Shown piece by piece: positions 35,119-45,156 of a stretch of DNA of 64,000 nucleotides. The notes beneath the pieces are model-generated. The model ran no database searches, was not told where the DNA came from, and was given only the letters and a program-made list of their open reading frames with translations. Position 1 is the stretch's first letter; each line of letters begins with the position of its first letter. The DNA is taken from NCBI RefSeq assembly GCF_900143005.1, contig NZ_FRCS01000010.1, positions 248,001 through 312,000 of the forward strand, in the 5' to 3' direction. A program made the position numbers and the translations under genes. This stretch comes from Cryptosporangium aurantiacum (lineage in GTDB: Bacteria > Actinomycetota > Actinomycetes > Mycobacteriales > Cryptosporangiaceae).

Positions 35119-35625
35119 TCAGCTCGGCGGCGGCGCGGTGGGTTGGAGCCGGGCACGCAGTTCACGGTCGGGGCTGACGTGCCGGGAATACAGCGGACCG
35201 CACGGCGTCGCGGCCAGCCGTACCGCCAGGCCGAGCGGGTCCGACGCGGGATCGTGGGCCCGGTAGACCTCGGCGAGGTGGGTGAACTCCGTCATGATGC
35301 CCACGACGCTCCGGTTCGCGGTCTTGGCGATCCGGACGTCGGCCATCCGCGCCAGCTCGGCCTCGATCACCGAATCCGGGATGCCGTGCGCGGTCAGAAC
35401 CGTCGCGAGCTGGGCAGGAAACCTCGTCGCCAGGGTCGCTGCCGGCGCCAGCGGCATCAGCACCGGCAGCAGCGTCTGCTCGTTGACCCACAACACGACC
35501 TGCGGTCGCCAGAACAACACGGTGGCATACCACGCACCCAGCGCCGCCGTGGACTCCTCGCCCTGCTGCAGGGTCGACGGACCGATCCGATCGAGGAGCT
35601 TCTTCGTGGCATGGACGACGAACAC
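35119..35625 (-). CDS. DUF6933-like protein
   Basis: 168 residues. It starts MFVVHATKKLLDRIGPST and has ALGAWYATVLFWRPQVVLWV and then LLPVLMPLAPAATLATRF, the pattern I associate with DUF6933. A compact alpha/beta domain is likely. No catalytic residues stand out. Last gene of the element before the right att site. Confidence 0.68.
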   Translation of the reverse strand: MFVVHATKKLLDRIGPSTLQQGEESTAALGAWYATVLFWRPQVVLWVNEQTLLPVLMPLAPAATLATRFPAQLATVLTAHGIPDSVIEAELARMADVRIAKTANRSVVGIMTEFTHLAEVYRAHDPASDPLGLAVRLAATPCGPLYSRHVSPDRELRARLQPTAPPPS

Positions 35626-35730
35626 CCACCCACTATGCCGCCAGCCCTCAATTCCTGCCGCGCGGCGGAGCCGCTACCCGCGGGCTACGGGGCCGGTCGC
35701 GAGCGGATAGGGCTGGTGGGGTTGATCGGT

Positions 35731-36042
35731 GGTTGCTCGGATGTAATGCAGCGCCGTAGTTGGGGATGGTTCGTGGTGGCGTGGCGGCCACCGATTGACG
35801 CCTTCGGGTCCCGATCTCAGGCTTCGTAGCAGATGTCATCAGGTAGTTCGTGGTAGCGCTGGGCGAGTCGGGGTGGTACACATAGCTTAGTCGACTTGAT
35901 AAGCCTCCATTTCGGACTTTTAATCCGCGGGTTCTGGGTTCGATCCCCAGGCGGCCCACCCGCTGACCAGCGATCATGTGCGGACCAACTATCCATTATG
36001 GTCTAGAAATGGCCGTTGGTTGCTCATTGGTTGCTCGGATGT
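35731..36042. repeat. 14-bp repeats flanking the right att site, possible integrase relics
   Basis: GGTTGCTCGGATGT occurs at 35731-35744 and 36029-36042. On the minus strand the surroundings read IRATTDQP and IRATNEQP, like RATGEQP at the C-terminus of the intact integrase. They may be leftovers of further copies of such elements stacked at this tRNA. Confidence 0.4.
35913..35968 (+). other. attR, copy of the tRNA-Lys 3' half
   Basis: Identical to 30772-30827 over 56 bases. Bases before it do not form a D arm or acceptor stem, so this is not a second functional tRNA gene. Confidence 0.88.
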
Positions 36043-36359
36043 CGGCGGCGTGTCGTTCCCGCAGGCCAGCGGGGGTTCATACCGGCTGGGTGCGTCTCTG
36101 ACGTCATACGTGATGATGCTGGGCAGTGTGAATTGCTCTGGCTGGTCGGAGCCTGCTGTGCCGGTGTCGCGTGTGGCCGTTTTCCACGATCACCCGGGGC
36201 CGTTCGCTGGATGAGGCTTCGCTGACGCGGGGGAGCTCAGCTGGCTGGTCTGCGGCTGGCTCTCGGTGCGCACCGGCGGCGCGGCTCGAGTGCGCTGGCG
36301 ACCTAGCTAATCCCGGGATAGAGATGGGCCGTAGTGAGGGCCCTGAAGAGGTGCGGTAG
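35969..36359. other. 391-bp non-coding region right of attR
   Basis: No convincing gene. It contains the second integrase-like C-terminal relic near 36000-36050 and otherwise unassignable sequence. Confidence 0.45.
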
Positions 36360-36686
36360 TTGATCGAGGCTTGGGTGGAGTTGCGAGGTGGCCCCGCCGG
36401 TTACACGAACGTCGCGGTCTACCGCGACAACGGCCACCGGCTGCCGCCGACGGTCGAGGTGATCGTGACCGGCGGTGTGCTGGACTACAAGCTGACCAGC
36501 GCGGTCACCACTCCCGACGGCTATCCGATCTACCGGTGTCCGACGAACTGGCGGCTGGCGGTGCGCCCGGCCCAGCCGGCACCGACCGCCCCGCCCGCCG
36601 CGGTCGGTGCGCCGGCCGAGGAGATCGATCCCCTCGACGCGCTGCTCGCCGAACTCGACGCGAAAGACGCAGAGGGCCGTCACTGA
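36360..36686 (+). CDS. Hypothetical protein of the accessory zone
   Basis: 108 residues from TTG 36360; GTG 36375 is a possible later start. The first half, VELRGGPAGYTNVAVYRDNG then LPPTVEVIVTGG, looks like a compact beta domain. The second half is Pro/Ala-rich, ending in an acidic helix DPLDALLAELDAKDAE. The following frame is disrupted, so it may be the surviving part of a larger decayed unit. Confidence 0.45.
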   Translation: MIEAWVELRGGPAGYTNVAVYRDNGHRLPPTVEVIVTGGVLDYKLTSAVTTPDGYPIYRCPTNWRLAVRPAQPAPTAPPAAVGAPAEEIDPLDALLAELDAKDAEGRH

Positions 36687-37127
36687 GCATCACGACACCG
36701 ACCGCCCGCCAACTGTCGCTTGGCCGCGTTACGGCGCCGATCTGCTTGCCTGTGGGCACCCGCCGAGCCCCGTTCCGGCGCCCTTCGACAATCTCCTGTT
36801 CGCCGCGGTTGAGGCGGCGCGCGAGTACCGATCGGTTGTTGGCGGTCAATGGCTTCTGCCCGGTCGGAACGTCGGCTACCTCTGTCTTGCGGCGTCCTCT
36901 ACACGCGGCTGCGCGCGATCGGCTTCCCGCAGCGCACCGCGCGGATTGCCACACTGCGCCAGCTCGTGCAACAGGTGTCCGCGCCGGTGGTGGCGACCGT
37001 GCTCGGTGGCCACCAGACCACGGGCCGAGCGAGCTCACATGCACTCATCTGCGACGGCATCACCCTCGCTATATCGGTCGCGTGGCCCCGAATTCTGAGT
37101 CGTCGCGCCCCAGGAACAGGGGGGTGA
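36687..37127 (+). pseudogene. Recombinase/integrase-related relic
   Basis: Two frames contribute. The frame from about 36690 reads PFDNLLFAAVEAAREYRS without a valid start. From 36895 another frame reads LYTRLRAIGFPQRTARIATL, RQLVQQVSAPVVATVLGGHQ, TTGRASSHA. The latter matches the C-terminal end of actinobacterial recombinase-like proteins (PARTAALRQLV ... APVVAEALGFH type). The frame change and missing catalytic part show it is a relic. Confidence 0.55.
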
Positions 37128-37544
37128 CCGGCGCGCCGTGGTCGGATGAATCTTGCCGAGAAACATCAGACTTGACAGCTCTCACCGAGGTGAGGCTCCA
37201 TCGGGCCCGCCGCGAACACGGCACGCACGTAGACACCACTGCTCGCGGTTTCATTCGCGCGGGCGCACTGTGCCCAGGGGGCCGTCATGGCTGATCAGTC
37301 GCCTCCGCTCACGCCGGCGCGTGCTACTCGTGCGGCTCGTGCCGCGCTGGGCGCGGCCGGACTCGCTGACGTCCGTCGTGTCACCTCCCGGCGTGCCGCC
37401 GATCACCATCCACACGCCGGAACGATCGAGACGGAAATCCACCTGTGCTCAGACTGGCCGACTATGGCGGCCAGTCACAGGGGACGTCCCGCACCAGCGT
37501 GATTGGCTTTGACGGTCTGAGTTGGTCCTTGCCAAAACCGGTTG
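37128..37544. other. 417-bp region, mostly non-coding
   Basis: A short frame at 37287-37502 (plus, starting MADQSPPLTPARATRAARAA) has weak coding character but no ribosome binding site or family; I do not count it as a gene. Nothing else seen. Confidence 0.4.
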
Positions 37545-39240
37545 CTAGTTGCTGACTGAGGCCGAAGAGGAGTTCAGCTGGCGAGCGATTATGTCGAGGT
37601 CGTCGGCAGCCCGGACGACGAGCTTGACGCGCGTGGAGTCGCCGGCGTCGAGGGCGATCCGGAGCAGCGTCGCGGCGTTCCCGGGATCCTGACCGACTAG
37701 CATCGGGCGGGTCGGCACCGCGTCGTAGATGCCGGTCAGGCGCTCTAGCGCGGGTTCCGGACCGGCGGTGGCCTGTTCGAGATAGGCCTTCGGCCCAGTC
37801 GACGTCCTCGAGGGTCGCGGGTGATGCCGGTGTCCATCAGCTCGCGCATCCGGCGGAGGTAGTCCTCGGCATCGGTCAGTTTGTCGCGGAGAAGCGCTAG
37901 CTGGGTCAGCGTCCCGAGCAGCGGGACGGCCAGCTGGCGGGAGCCCAGCTGTTCGGCGACGGCAATGCCGGCGTCGGTTTCGTCGAGCTGGCCGGGCGCG
38001 GTCAGCAGCGCGGCGCCGTAGTAGTGCCAGAGGGCGCCAACCAGCCGGTGCCCAGTTGGGCGGACTCCTGCCGGTTGCGTTCGCTCCCGTGCGCCCCGAG
38101 GACGTCGAGCGCGCGCAGGATCAGGTCGGCGGCGGTGTACGACAGGTACCACACGCGCTGTTCAGGTCCCCCTAGGTCGGCCAATGCTCGGTAGGTACGT
38201 AGTCGGACGCCGACCGCGGTCGCATCGATGAGGACCTGGCGCAGCAACGGGTGACGCAGCTCTAAACCTTCCTCGGAGGCTCTGACCAGGCCTTGGCTTT
38301 CAGCAGGTTCGAGGTCATGGATTGAGAGGCCCATTGCGGTCAACAGATCGGCCACGCCGGGCAGGCCCGGGAGCCGACCTACCGCGAGGACGAACAGGGC
38401 GCGGCGGGTTTCCTCGGGCAATCGGTCCAGGACCGGTCGCCATGCCTGTTCGACCGAGGTCCCCACCGTGATGGGGCGCGTACCGCTGGCGGTGGCTGCT
38501 TCTGGCCGATGGGTGAGCGTCTCTAGGACGGCGAGCGGATTGCCGCCCGTGGACTCCACGACCTCGCGCATGATGCGCTCGGGCACGGCGAGCCCGCGTC
38601 GACGGGCCAAATCGGTGCATTCGGCCAACGTGAGCCCGGTCAGGTGCAGGAGCGGTAGGTCGTGCGGCGGAGGCGCGATGCCCGGCTGGTCCCGCAGCGC
38701 GAAGATAATGCAAATGCGTTCGGTCACGATGCGACGCGCCACGAACAGCATGAGTTGGCGCGACTCGGGATCGATCCATTGTAGATCGTCGACGAGTACC
38801 ACGAGTGGCTCCTGGTCGCAGGCCGCCGCCAGCGCGCCGAGAGCGGCTGCGCAGATGGCGAGGCTGGTGGGCATCGGACCATCGGTCAACGCCAGCGCGG
38901 TCTCCAGCGCCCGCCGCTGTACGGCGGGCAGGCCGGCGAAGTGGGGGCGCAGCGGTGTGAGTAGGTCGGCCGCGCAGGCGAATGGGAGGACTGACTCGTA
39001 CTCTGCCCCACGGATCCAGACCACTCGGCTATCCCCGTGCTGAGCCACCCACCTCAGCAGTGCCGTCTTGCCGACGCCCGCCTCACCGACGATGAATCCT
39101 GCCGACCCACCGGCCGCCACCGAGGCCACCATGCCGCCTAGTAGCCGGCATGCCTCTTCACGGCCGACAAACGGACCATCCGGCTCGACGGATGCAATCC
39201 GTCCGCTGTGGTTCGCGTTCGCTGGCTTGCCACCGCGCAT
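37545..39240 (-). pseudogene. Broken LAL-type LuxR regulator (AAA/ATPase half, HTH missing)
   Basis: The N-terminal ATPase is intact from ATG 39240: Walker A FIVGEAGVGKTALLRW, Walker B PLVVLVDDLQWIDPES and GGNPLAVLETLTHRP, all close to the intact paralogue at 42334. After VWYLSYTAAD near residue 365 the frame drifts. Later parts of the tetratricopeptide region continue in another frame (LLTAPGQLDETDAGIAVAEQ near 37950) and end at 37545 with no LuxR helix-turn-helix. So it is frameshifted and 3' truncated, and cannot bind DNA as a LAL regulator. Confidence 0.8.
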
Positions 39241-39885
39241 AGGCCATCACCCCCGGGTGACCTGGCCGTCCCTCCCAGAATGCCTCCCTTACCAGGGAGG
39301 GCGCCACCTGCTTTCGGCGGTAGGTCTAGGGAGGGTCCCGATGCACGTTGTCGGCGGCTGACGTTCGACTCGTCGGAGTACCACACGGAGCGCTGTGGAC
39401 TGCGTAAAGACCGATCGACTCGGTGCAATAGAAGTCCGGATCGGTGTCCTAGCAGACGACACCGCACGTGCCAGCGGTGCCGTTCGCCTCGCTGGCCCGC
39501 GCTCTGCGGTCGATTGGCTGTACCTGCTTGACCGTCCGAGGCGGTCGCGCGGGCCCGGACGCTCTCCCCCTCGCTGCGTTTCCCGGGAACGCGCGGCGGA
39601 TGGACGGCCGGACCCGGCTTTCGGCGAGAGGACGGGCGGGCACGCAAACCCCGGGCGCGTCCGCACGTGGCGCAGAGGCGGTGCCGGGGACTCCCAGAAG
39701 GATAGAAACAGTTTCGCCGGCGCTCAAGTTAGATCCGGCGCAGGTCCCCATCCGTAGCCGTGGTCGTTCGCGTCGGTCATCGGCATGGCTGTTATCGGCG
39801 ACGCAGCAGGGCAGCACAAGTTGCAGAGTTCCCGGCAGTTGTTGTAGCTCACTCGAAGGTAGATCGATTGAGGCGGACGTTCAAA
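39241..39885. other. 645-bp region without a gene
   Basis: Overlapping short frames on all strands, none with start signals or family motifs. Probably includes the promoter of the former LAL gene and degraded sequence. Confidence 0.5.
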
Positions 39886-41124
39886 CTATGCGTCGGCCCT
39901 GGTAGTGCCCTGTGAGGGAGGGATGGGCATTAGCGCGAATATGCCTCCTCGTGGCTCGCATCCAAGCGGGGTTTCGACGAGGTCGAATTGGGTCCGGATC
40001 GCCAGATGGGTCGGAGCTCCTCGGCTCAGGCTGGTGATCCACCGATCAGAGGCGGCGGGTTGTTGGGATCCGGCGGTGAGGGCTCGCGCGGGGGATTCAG
40101 GCTGTAAGAGTTGGCGGGGAAGGTAGTGGCGGATCGGCGCGTCCCTGAGGTCCTCCCCGGGCCTGTGCAAATCCTCGATATCGGCGATCGAGAGAATTTG
40201 TGTCCGTGTGTCGGGCGCGGCGGGGTTGATCGTCACCTGCGCGTCTACTGTCCACCAGCATCGCGACAGCTGTTTCGGTGAGTCGATGGCGTGCACGTGG
40301 ATGCTGGTGCCCCAGACGTTGTTGACGCCGGGAAGTAGGTCGAGGACGAGTGCGGGGCGGGGAGCGAATTCCGGCGCGATGCCCGCGTCGGGGAGCGGGT
40401 CCAGGGACAGGCGGGGACGTTGGCAGGAGGCAGGTTGGGCGCCCAGAGCCGCGCGTATGCTCTGGACGGTCTGTGCGACCTGAACAGCGGCCTCAATGCG
40501 GGTCGCGATGGTCGTGCGTGCTTCGCGATGGCCCGCAGTCGTATTCATGACCGTCCTGGCTGAGTTCACGACCCGTCGCGTCCACTCGGCCGGGCTATCG
40601 GTGTCTTTGCCCCACCGCCTCGCCTCCAGCGGAGCCGCAGCCCACTCGTCGAGAGCTGTAGTGATGGCGCCGAAGGACTCGTCGCGTGCTCGGGTCAGCG
40701 CCTCCCAACAGTCGCGTGGGGACCCGGATAACAGCCAGGTCAGCGCCAGGTGCCACTCGGCAGTCGCGCGACTGGCGCCGTCGGGCGCCGCGACACACGC
40801 CTCGGTGAGTAGAAACCGTGCTTGTTCGAGCAGGCGCCCACGGTCCTGTGTCGACCGCCATTCCTGGCGGGCTTCCCGCAAATGCCGAATCGCTGCCTGC
40901 AACGGAAGCTGGAACCTACCGACCTTCAGGGCGTCGAGCTTCTCTTCTACCCGTTGCAGGGTTGCTTCGGTCTCCTGTTCGGTACCGAGAAGCGCCCCGA
41001 GAACGTCGGTCAGGAGCGTCGCGCCTGCCGCGTCCCATCCGTCGTCGGTGTAGACACCTTGAACGAGGACGGTGCGCACCGCCTGCGTTCCCAGCGTCGC
41101 GACCAGCATCGTGACCGGATCCAT
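39886..41124 (-). CDS. Orphan hypothetical protein, 412 residues
   Basis: ATG 41124 has AGAAAGGAG 6 bases upstream, a very good site. The N-terminus (MDPVTMLVATLGTQAVRTVL) is hydrophobic but not a clear signal. Residues about 45-180 are helical with a coiled-coil feel (ETEATLQRVEEKLDALKVGR). The C-terminal half (about 230-400) is a beta-rich domain with NNVWGTSIHVHAIDSPKQLS and IADIEDLHRPGEDLRD. No family recognised. It follows the 131-residue gene in the same direction at 387 bases. Confidence 0.65.
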   Translation of the reverse strand: MDPVTMLVATLGTQAVRTVLVQGVYTDDGWDAAGATLLTDVLGALLGTEQETEATLQRVEEKLDALKVGRFQLPLQAAIRHLREARQEWRSTQDRGRLLEQARFLLTEACVAAPDGASRATAEWHLALTWLLSGSPRDCWEALTRARDESFGAITTALDEWAAAPLEARRWGKDTDSPAEWTRRVVNSARTVMNTTAGHREARTTIATRIEAAVQVAQTVQSIRAALGAQPASCQRPRLSLDPLPDAGIAPEFAPRPALVLDLLPGVNNVWGTSIHVHAIDSPKQLSRCWWTVDAQVTINPAAPDTRTQILSIADIEDLHRPGEDLRDAPIRHYLPRQLLQPESPARALTAGSQQPAASDRWITSLSRGAPTHLAIRTQFDLVETPLGCEPRGGIFALMPIPPSQGTTRADA

Positions 41125-41511
41125 AAGCTACTCCTTTCTCACGGACGATTTCTCGGGACCTCCGGCCGTGGGGACTCGTCGCAGGCCGCAGCGCGTATCG
41201 ACGGGAAACGCAGCAGGCTCTCTGTCGTGGGGCACCTCTCCGTCGACGACCGGTGACTGCCGACCTCTCTTGCGTCGACGCGCTTCGCCGGGCCCTACTT
41301 GCCTGGCGACCGGCCGCGGCTCGGCGGTAAACGCGTCTGCCGGTCAGCGTCCCGTGGCTCGTGGAGCCGGCGAGCGTCGCAGCCTTGGCTGTCGGGCATG
41401 TGTGGCGGCGTCGCAGCCGTCTAGCGAATTGGGCCGTTCGCCGTCTGTCCATTCCAGGAATTGGTGTCCGGAGCGGTGGCGGAAGAGCTCCGTCTCCGCT
41501 CCGGACCGATG
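41125..41511. other. 387-bp gap between two orphan genes
   Basis: Only shadow frames. Contains the ribosome binding site of the 412-residue gene and presumably its promoter; no terminator-like hairpin recognised. Confidence 0.45.
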
Positions 41512-41907
41512 TCAGGTGACCGCGATGAAAGCGGGGCTGCTGACCTGCGAGTAGTCGTTGTTGCCGCCGGCCGTGAACCTCAGGACGGCCAGTACATCCA
41601 GAGCATCGCCGTCGGCCGCGGTCCACGCTGAGATTCGCTCGACCTCGGTGTAGGTGTAGGGCACGGTTCCGGTCACGCCGGCCACGGTGCCGGCTTTGCT
41701 GAGTGTCGGGCCGACTGACAGGCCCGTGGTTCGGTTGCGAACGGTCAGGTAGAGGGTGTAGTTCCCGCCGAACGACCGCAGGCCGCTCCCGACCTCGATG
41801 TCGGCCCTGATGTCGAACGGGTCTCCGCTCTTGATGTCATCGATGGCGAAGTTCGTGGTCGGCTCCGCGGCGTAGACCAGCTTGACGCTGGCATCCCACT
41901 GTCCCAT
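41512..41907 (-). CDS. Orphan hypothetical protein, 131 residues, beta-rich
   Basis: ATG 41907 follows GGAGGAG by 6 bases, so MGQWDASVKLVYAAEPTTNF is the true start. The sequence alternates hydrophobic and polar residues (NYTLYLTVRNRTTGLSVGPT, VLAVLRFTAGGNNDYSQVSS), typical of an immunoglobulin-like or lectin-like beta sandwich. No signal peptide. Divergent from the LAL regulator, which may control it. Confidence 0.65.
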   Translation of the reverse strand: MGQWDASVKLVYAAEPTTNFAIDDIKSGDPFDIRADIEVGSGLRSFGGNYTLYLTVRNRTTGLSVGPTLSKAGTVAGVTGTVPYTYTEVERISAWTAADGDALDVLAVLRFTAGGNNDYSQVSSPAFIAVT

Positions 41908-42333
41908 TGGGGTCTCCTCCAGGTATCTGAACGAATGGGGAGCATCAGCGTGGGTCTCGGCGATGACCCTGGGCATCGGAGGGCTCCCTCAGGCGATCCC
42001 TCCCTGTTGACGCCGGCTCGATGAGCATGGAGTTCATCGGGTTTTCGATTGACCGGATTGGCGGGCGCAATGCCCCTTGCGGCGCCGAGACATCCCGGGT
42101 GGCAGCAGTGGCCCACATCAGCGGTGCGCCGCTGGTCGTCGGCGATAACACGCGAGCGATCCCTGTCGGCCCACGAGGCCACGGTCAGCGTCGCGCCCGC
42201 CCGTCACCTGTTAGGGCGACTTGAGTGGCTGGCGCATCCGGGGGATCCCTATCTTTTACCCGTCAGTTCTCTGGTGCGGGGCCGCGACTGTCGGGATCCT
42301 GGTAGGCCATCAGGACCGTCGGGGGTGATCGCT
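41908..42333. other. 426-bp divergent region between the orphan gene and the LAL regulator
   Basis: No gene. An in-frame extension of the LAL gene reaches back to 42049, but its translation looks like shadow sequence. No clear promoter boxes or operator found. Confidence 0.45.
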
Positions 42334-45156
42334 ATGAGCGATACACAACCTCCGGCCGGGTCCTCTGGTGGCCGGGCGGTGGCCTCGGAATTTCGCGACG
42401 TATTCGTCGGCCGAGCGGACGCGTGCCGACGACTCCGCAGCGTGGTGTCCGCGGCCGCCGACGGCGGTTCGAGCTGCGTCATTGTCGGAGAGGCCGGGAT
42501 CGGCAAAACCGCGCTCCTGCACCGGGCCGCGCAGGAAGCTCAGGTACGCACAATCTGGGTGCGAGGGGTGGAGTCGGAGACAGCGCTGCCATTTGCGTGC
42601 GCCGCTGACCTGTTGACCCCACTACGCCAGCATTTCGACAGCCTGCCGCCCGTTCAACGGCAATCGTTGGAGAGGGCCCTTGCCCTCACCGAGGGCACGA
42701 CCCCAACAGACCTGGCCATTTGCGCGGGCGCGCTCGGCGTCCTCGCCGCCGCCAGCGATCACGAACCACTGGTGGTGCTCGTAGACGACCTCCAGTGGGT
42801 CGACGCGGAGTCCCAGCGGCTGCTTCTTTTCGTTGCCCGGCGACTTGCGGCCGAACGCCTGAGCATGGTCTTCGCCGTACGGGAACAGCCCGGCCACGCC
42901 GCACCGATTCCTGACCTCCCGGTCATCCGCCTCACCGGGCTGAGCCTGGCCGAGTGTCGCGAACTCGTTCGGCGGCGCGGCCACGACATCCCGCCCCCGA
43001 TCGTGCGCGAGGTCGCGCGCGCGACCGGCGGCAACCCACTGGCGGTACTGGAGACACTGACGCACGGCCGGCAGCCGACAGCGCTGGGCCTAGCATCCGG
43101 CGTGCAACGCGCAGCGACCATGGGCATCACTGTCGGTCGATCACTGGAGCAGGCCTGGCGCCCGGTGCTGGAGCGATTGCCAGACGCGACACGTCGCGCG
43201 CTGTTCGTCCTCGCGGTCGGCAGGCCTCTAGCTACATCGGTCCTCGCTGACTTGTTGGCGGCCGTCGGGCTTTCGATCGCGGATCTGACACCAGCCGAAC
43301 GCGAGGGACTGATTAGCTACGGCCACGACGGTGTGACCTTGCGTCATCCCCTGCTACGTCAGGTCCTCATCGACTCCACGCCGCTCGCGGTCCAACTCCC
43401 CGCCTACCGTGCGATCGCGCAGCTGGCCGGCCCCGAACAGGCAGTCTGGTATCTCTCCCTGGCCGCCGCCGGTCCGGACGAGGAGCTGGCGTCAGCATTG
43501 GTCACCGTCGCCGACCAGGCCACGAGCCGCGGAGGTCATGGATCGGCATCCACCGCCCTGCGACGTGCCGCCGACCTGACCAGTGATCCCACGCGGCGGG
43601 CCGAGCGTCTCTTCGCGGCGGCCACCGAAGCACAGCTGGCCGGAGACGCGACCAACGCCGCCGCGTGGTCCCAGGAGGCGATGACTCCAGGATCCGATCC
43701 CGCTTTCCTGGCATCCGCTACTCGACTACGCGGGCGTGCCTTGACCTGGCTCGGCCAGCCGCACCGCGCCGCCGCGGAGTTGGTCGCCCTCGCCGACGCG
43801 CTCGCAACGGGCATTCCAGCACTGGCCGGTGAGTTGCTGTGCGACGCGATGTATCCCAGTTCCATGATCGGCGATGTTCGCCGCTGCGCCTTCCTCACTC
43901 GCCGCGGAGAGAGCCTGCTCCCGCCGGGTCGCCGCTCCTTCGCCGCAGACGTCACCATCCTCTGCGCTGCCGCCCTCCAAGGCGAACGACATCGGTTCTA
44001 CGACCAACTCGCGGCAGTGCAGCGCAGGCTGCCCGCCGTCGATCTCCTTCAGGCACATCAGGAATCGGCAACAGTCGCCTTCAGCTGCCTCTGGATGGAG
44101 GAATTCGACACGGCCCTGCGGCTGGCCAACCAGGCCGTCGAACTGATTCGGACACAGGGCGCGCCCGCAGCTCTACCCTTCGCCCTGACCGTCCGCTCTG
44201 AAATCTGGTACCGCACAGGGCACTGGCCTGCCGCGTACGCGGACGCCGACGAGGCACTGCAATGGGCCGAGGAACTCCACCAGGTAAGCACCGCCGGCTA
44301 CGCCTTGGTATTGCTCGCCCGCCTCGACGCTGTCCGTGGCCACCGAGATAAATCCGAAGCCGCGATCGACCGCTACCGGCGTGAATTCGGTCCCTATCAG
44401 CTGGACGCTCTGCTCGGCCTAGAGTCAGCAGTACTCGGACTGGCCGCACTCGCCCACGGAGACCCAGAGACCGCAGCAGAACACCTCGAGGACGCCTGGC
44501 GCCAGGACACTCGTCTCGGAGCGACCAACCCGTACCCGATCGCCTTCGCCGGTGACTTGTTGGAGGCCTTGGCGAGATGCGGATCCGAACAGCGAGCCAA
44601 GGAACTGGCGAGCTGGCTGGATGAACGGGCCGCCACCACCGGACTCCGTCACCCTGCCGCACTAGCCCACCGCTGCCGGGGCATCCTCGCCGGCCACGCC
44701 GAGAACGCGGAGGAGCATTTCGTCGCTGCTCTGGCGATGCACGCCCAGAGCCCGATGCCCTTCGAGCGGGCTCGAACGCTGCTGAGCCTGGGTGAGAACC
44801 GCCGGCGAGCGCGCCAGCCGACGGCAGCCCGAACGGCACTGCGAGAGGCACAGCGGACCTTCGAAAGCCTCGGCGCGATCCCGTGGGCCGACCGCGCCCG
44901 CCACGAACTGGCTGCCGCCGGAGGTCACACCCGATCTGATCCCACGCGCCGGCCGAAACTCGACCTTCTCACGCCCCAAGAACTACAGATCGCACGCCTC
45001 GTCGCGACCGGCAAGAACAACGTCCAGACTGCTGCATCTCTCTACATCTCTCGAAAAACGGTCGAAGCGCATCTTACCCATGTATACCGCAAGCTGGGTA
45101 TTCGATCACGGGCCGAACTGATTCACGTGGTGCTCGCTGAACACGGAGCAGACTAA
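42334..45156 (+). CDS. LAL-type LuxR family regulator (large ATPase + TPR + HTH)
   Basis: 940 residues from ATG 42334 with GGGGGTG upstream. An AAA/STAND ATPase is at the N-terminus (FVGRADACRRL, Walker A VIVGEAGIGKTALLHRAA near 50-67, Walker B PLVVLVDDLQWVDAES near 144-159). A long helical tetratricopeptide-like region spans about 350-870. The C-terminal LuxR helix-turn-helix is LTPQELQIARLVATGKNNVQ then SLYISRKTVEAHLTHVYRKL (about 878-930). Such regulators often activate secondary metabolite or sugar-use operons. The intact paralogue of the broken gene at 37545-39240. Confidence 0.9.
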   Translation: MSDTQPPAGSSGGRAVASEFRDVFVGRADACRRLRSVVSAAADGGSSCVIVGEAGIGKTALLHRAAQEAQVRTIWVRGVESETALPFACAADLLTPLRQHFDSLPPVQRQSLERALALTEGTTPTDLAICAGALGVLAAASDHEPLVVLVDDLQWVDAESQRLLLFVARRLAAERLSMVFAVREQPGHAAPIPDLPVIRLTGLSLAECRELVRRRGHDIPPPIVREVARATGGNPLAVLETLTHGRQPTALGLASGVQRAATMGITVGRSLEQAWRPVLERLPDATRRALFVLAVGRPLATSVLADLLAAVGLSIADLTPAEREGLISYGHDGVTLRHPLLRQVLIDSTPLAVQLPAYRAIAQLAGPEQAVWYLSLAAAGPDEELASALVTVADQATSRGGHGSASTALRRAADLTSDPTRRAERLFAAATEAQLAGDATNAAAWSQEAMTPGSDPAFLASATRLRGRALTWLGQPHRAAAELVALADALATGIPALAGELLCDAMYPSSMIGDVRRCAFLTRRGESLLPPGRRSFAADVTILCAAALQGERHRFYDQLAAVQRRLPAVDLLQAHQESATVAFSCLWMEEFDTALRLANQAVELIRTQGAPAALPFALTVRSEIWYRTGHWPAAYADADEALQWAEELHQVSTAGYALVLLARLDAVRGHRDKSEAAIDRYRREFGPYQLDALLGLESAVLGLAALAHGDPETAAEHLEDAWRQDTRLGATNPYPIAFAGDLLEALARCGSEQRAKELASWLDERAATTGLRHPAALAHRCRGILAGHAENAEEHFVAALAMHAQSPMPFERARTLLSLGENRRRARQPTAARTALREAQRTFESLGAIPWADRARHELAAAGGHTRSDPTRRPKLDLLTPQELQIARLVATGKNNVQTAASLYISRKTVEAHLTHVYRKLGIRSRAELIHVVLAEHGAD

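Larger units (their letters stand above)
30772..35968. mobile_element. 5.1-kb integrative element in the tRNA-Lys 3' end
   Basis: Bounded by a perfect 56-bp direct repeat (30772-30827 and 35913-35968). The integrase gene lies beside the intact tRNA and faces it, as usual for actinobacterial tRNA-integrating elements. The interior has two short plus-strand genes of lower GC, two minus-strand genes of unknown function, and non-coding stretches. No replication initiator, Tra/FtsK transfer gene or recognisable excisionase is present, so it is either a mobilised passenger or a decayed element. Confidence 0.85.

Noticed and set aside
35913..35968. Second tRNA-Lys gene
   Set aside because: Only the 3' half is present; no D arm or 5' acceptor strand, so it is the attachment repeat.
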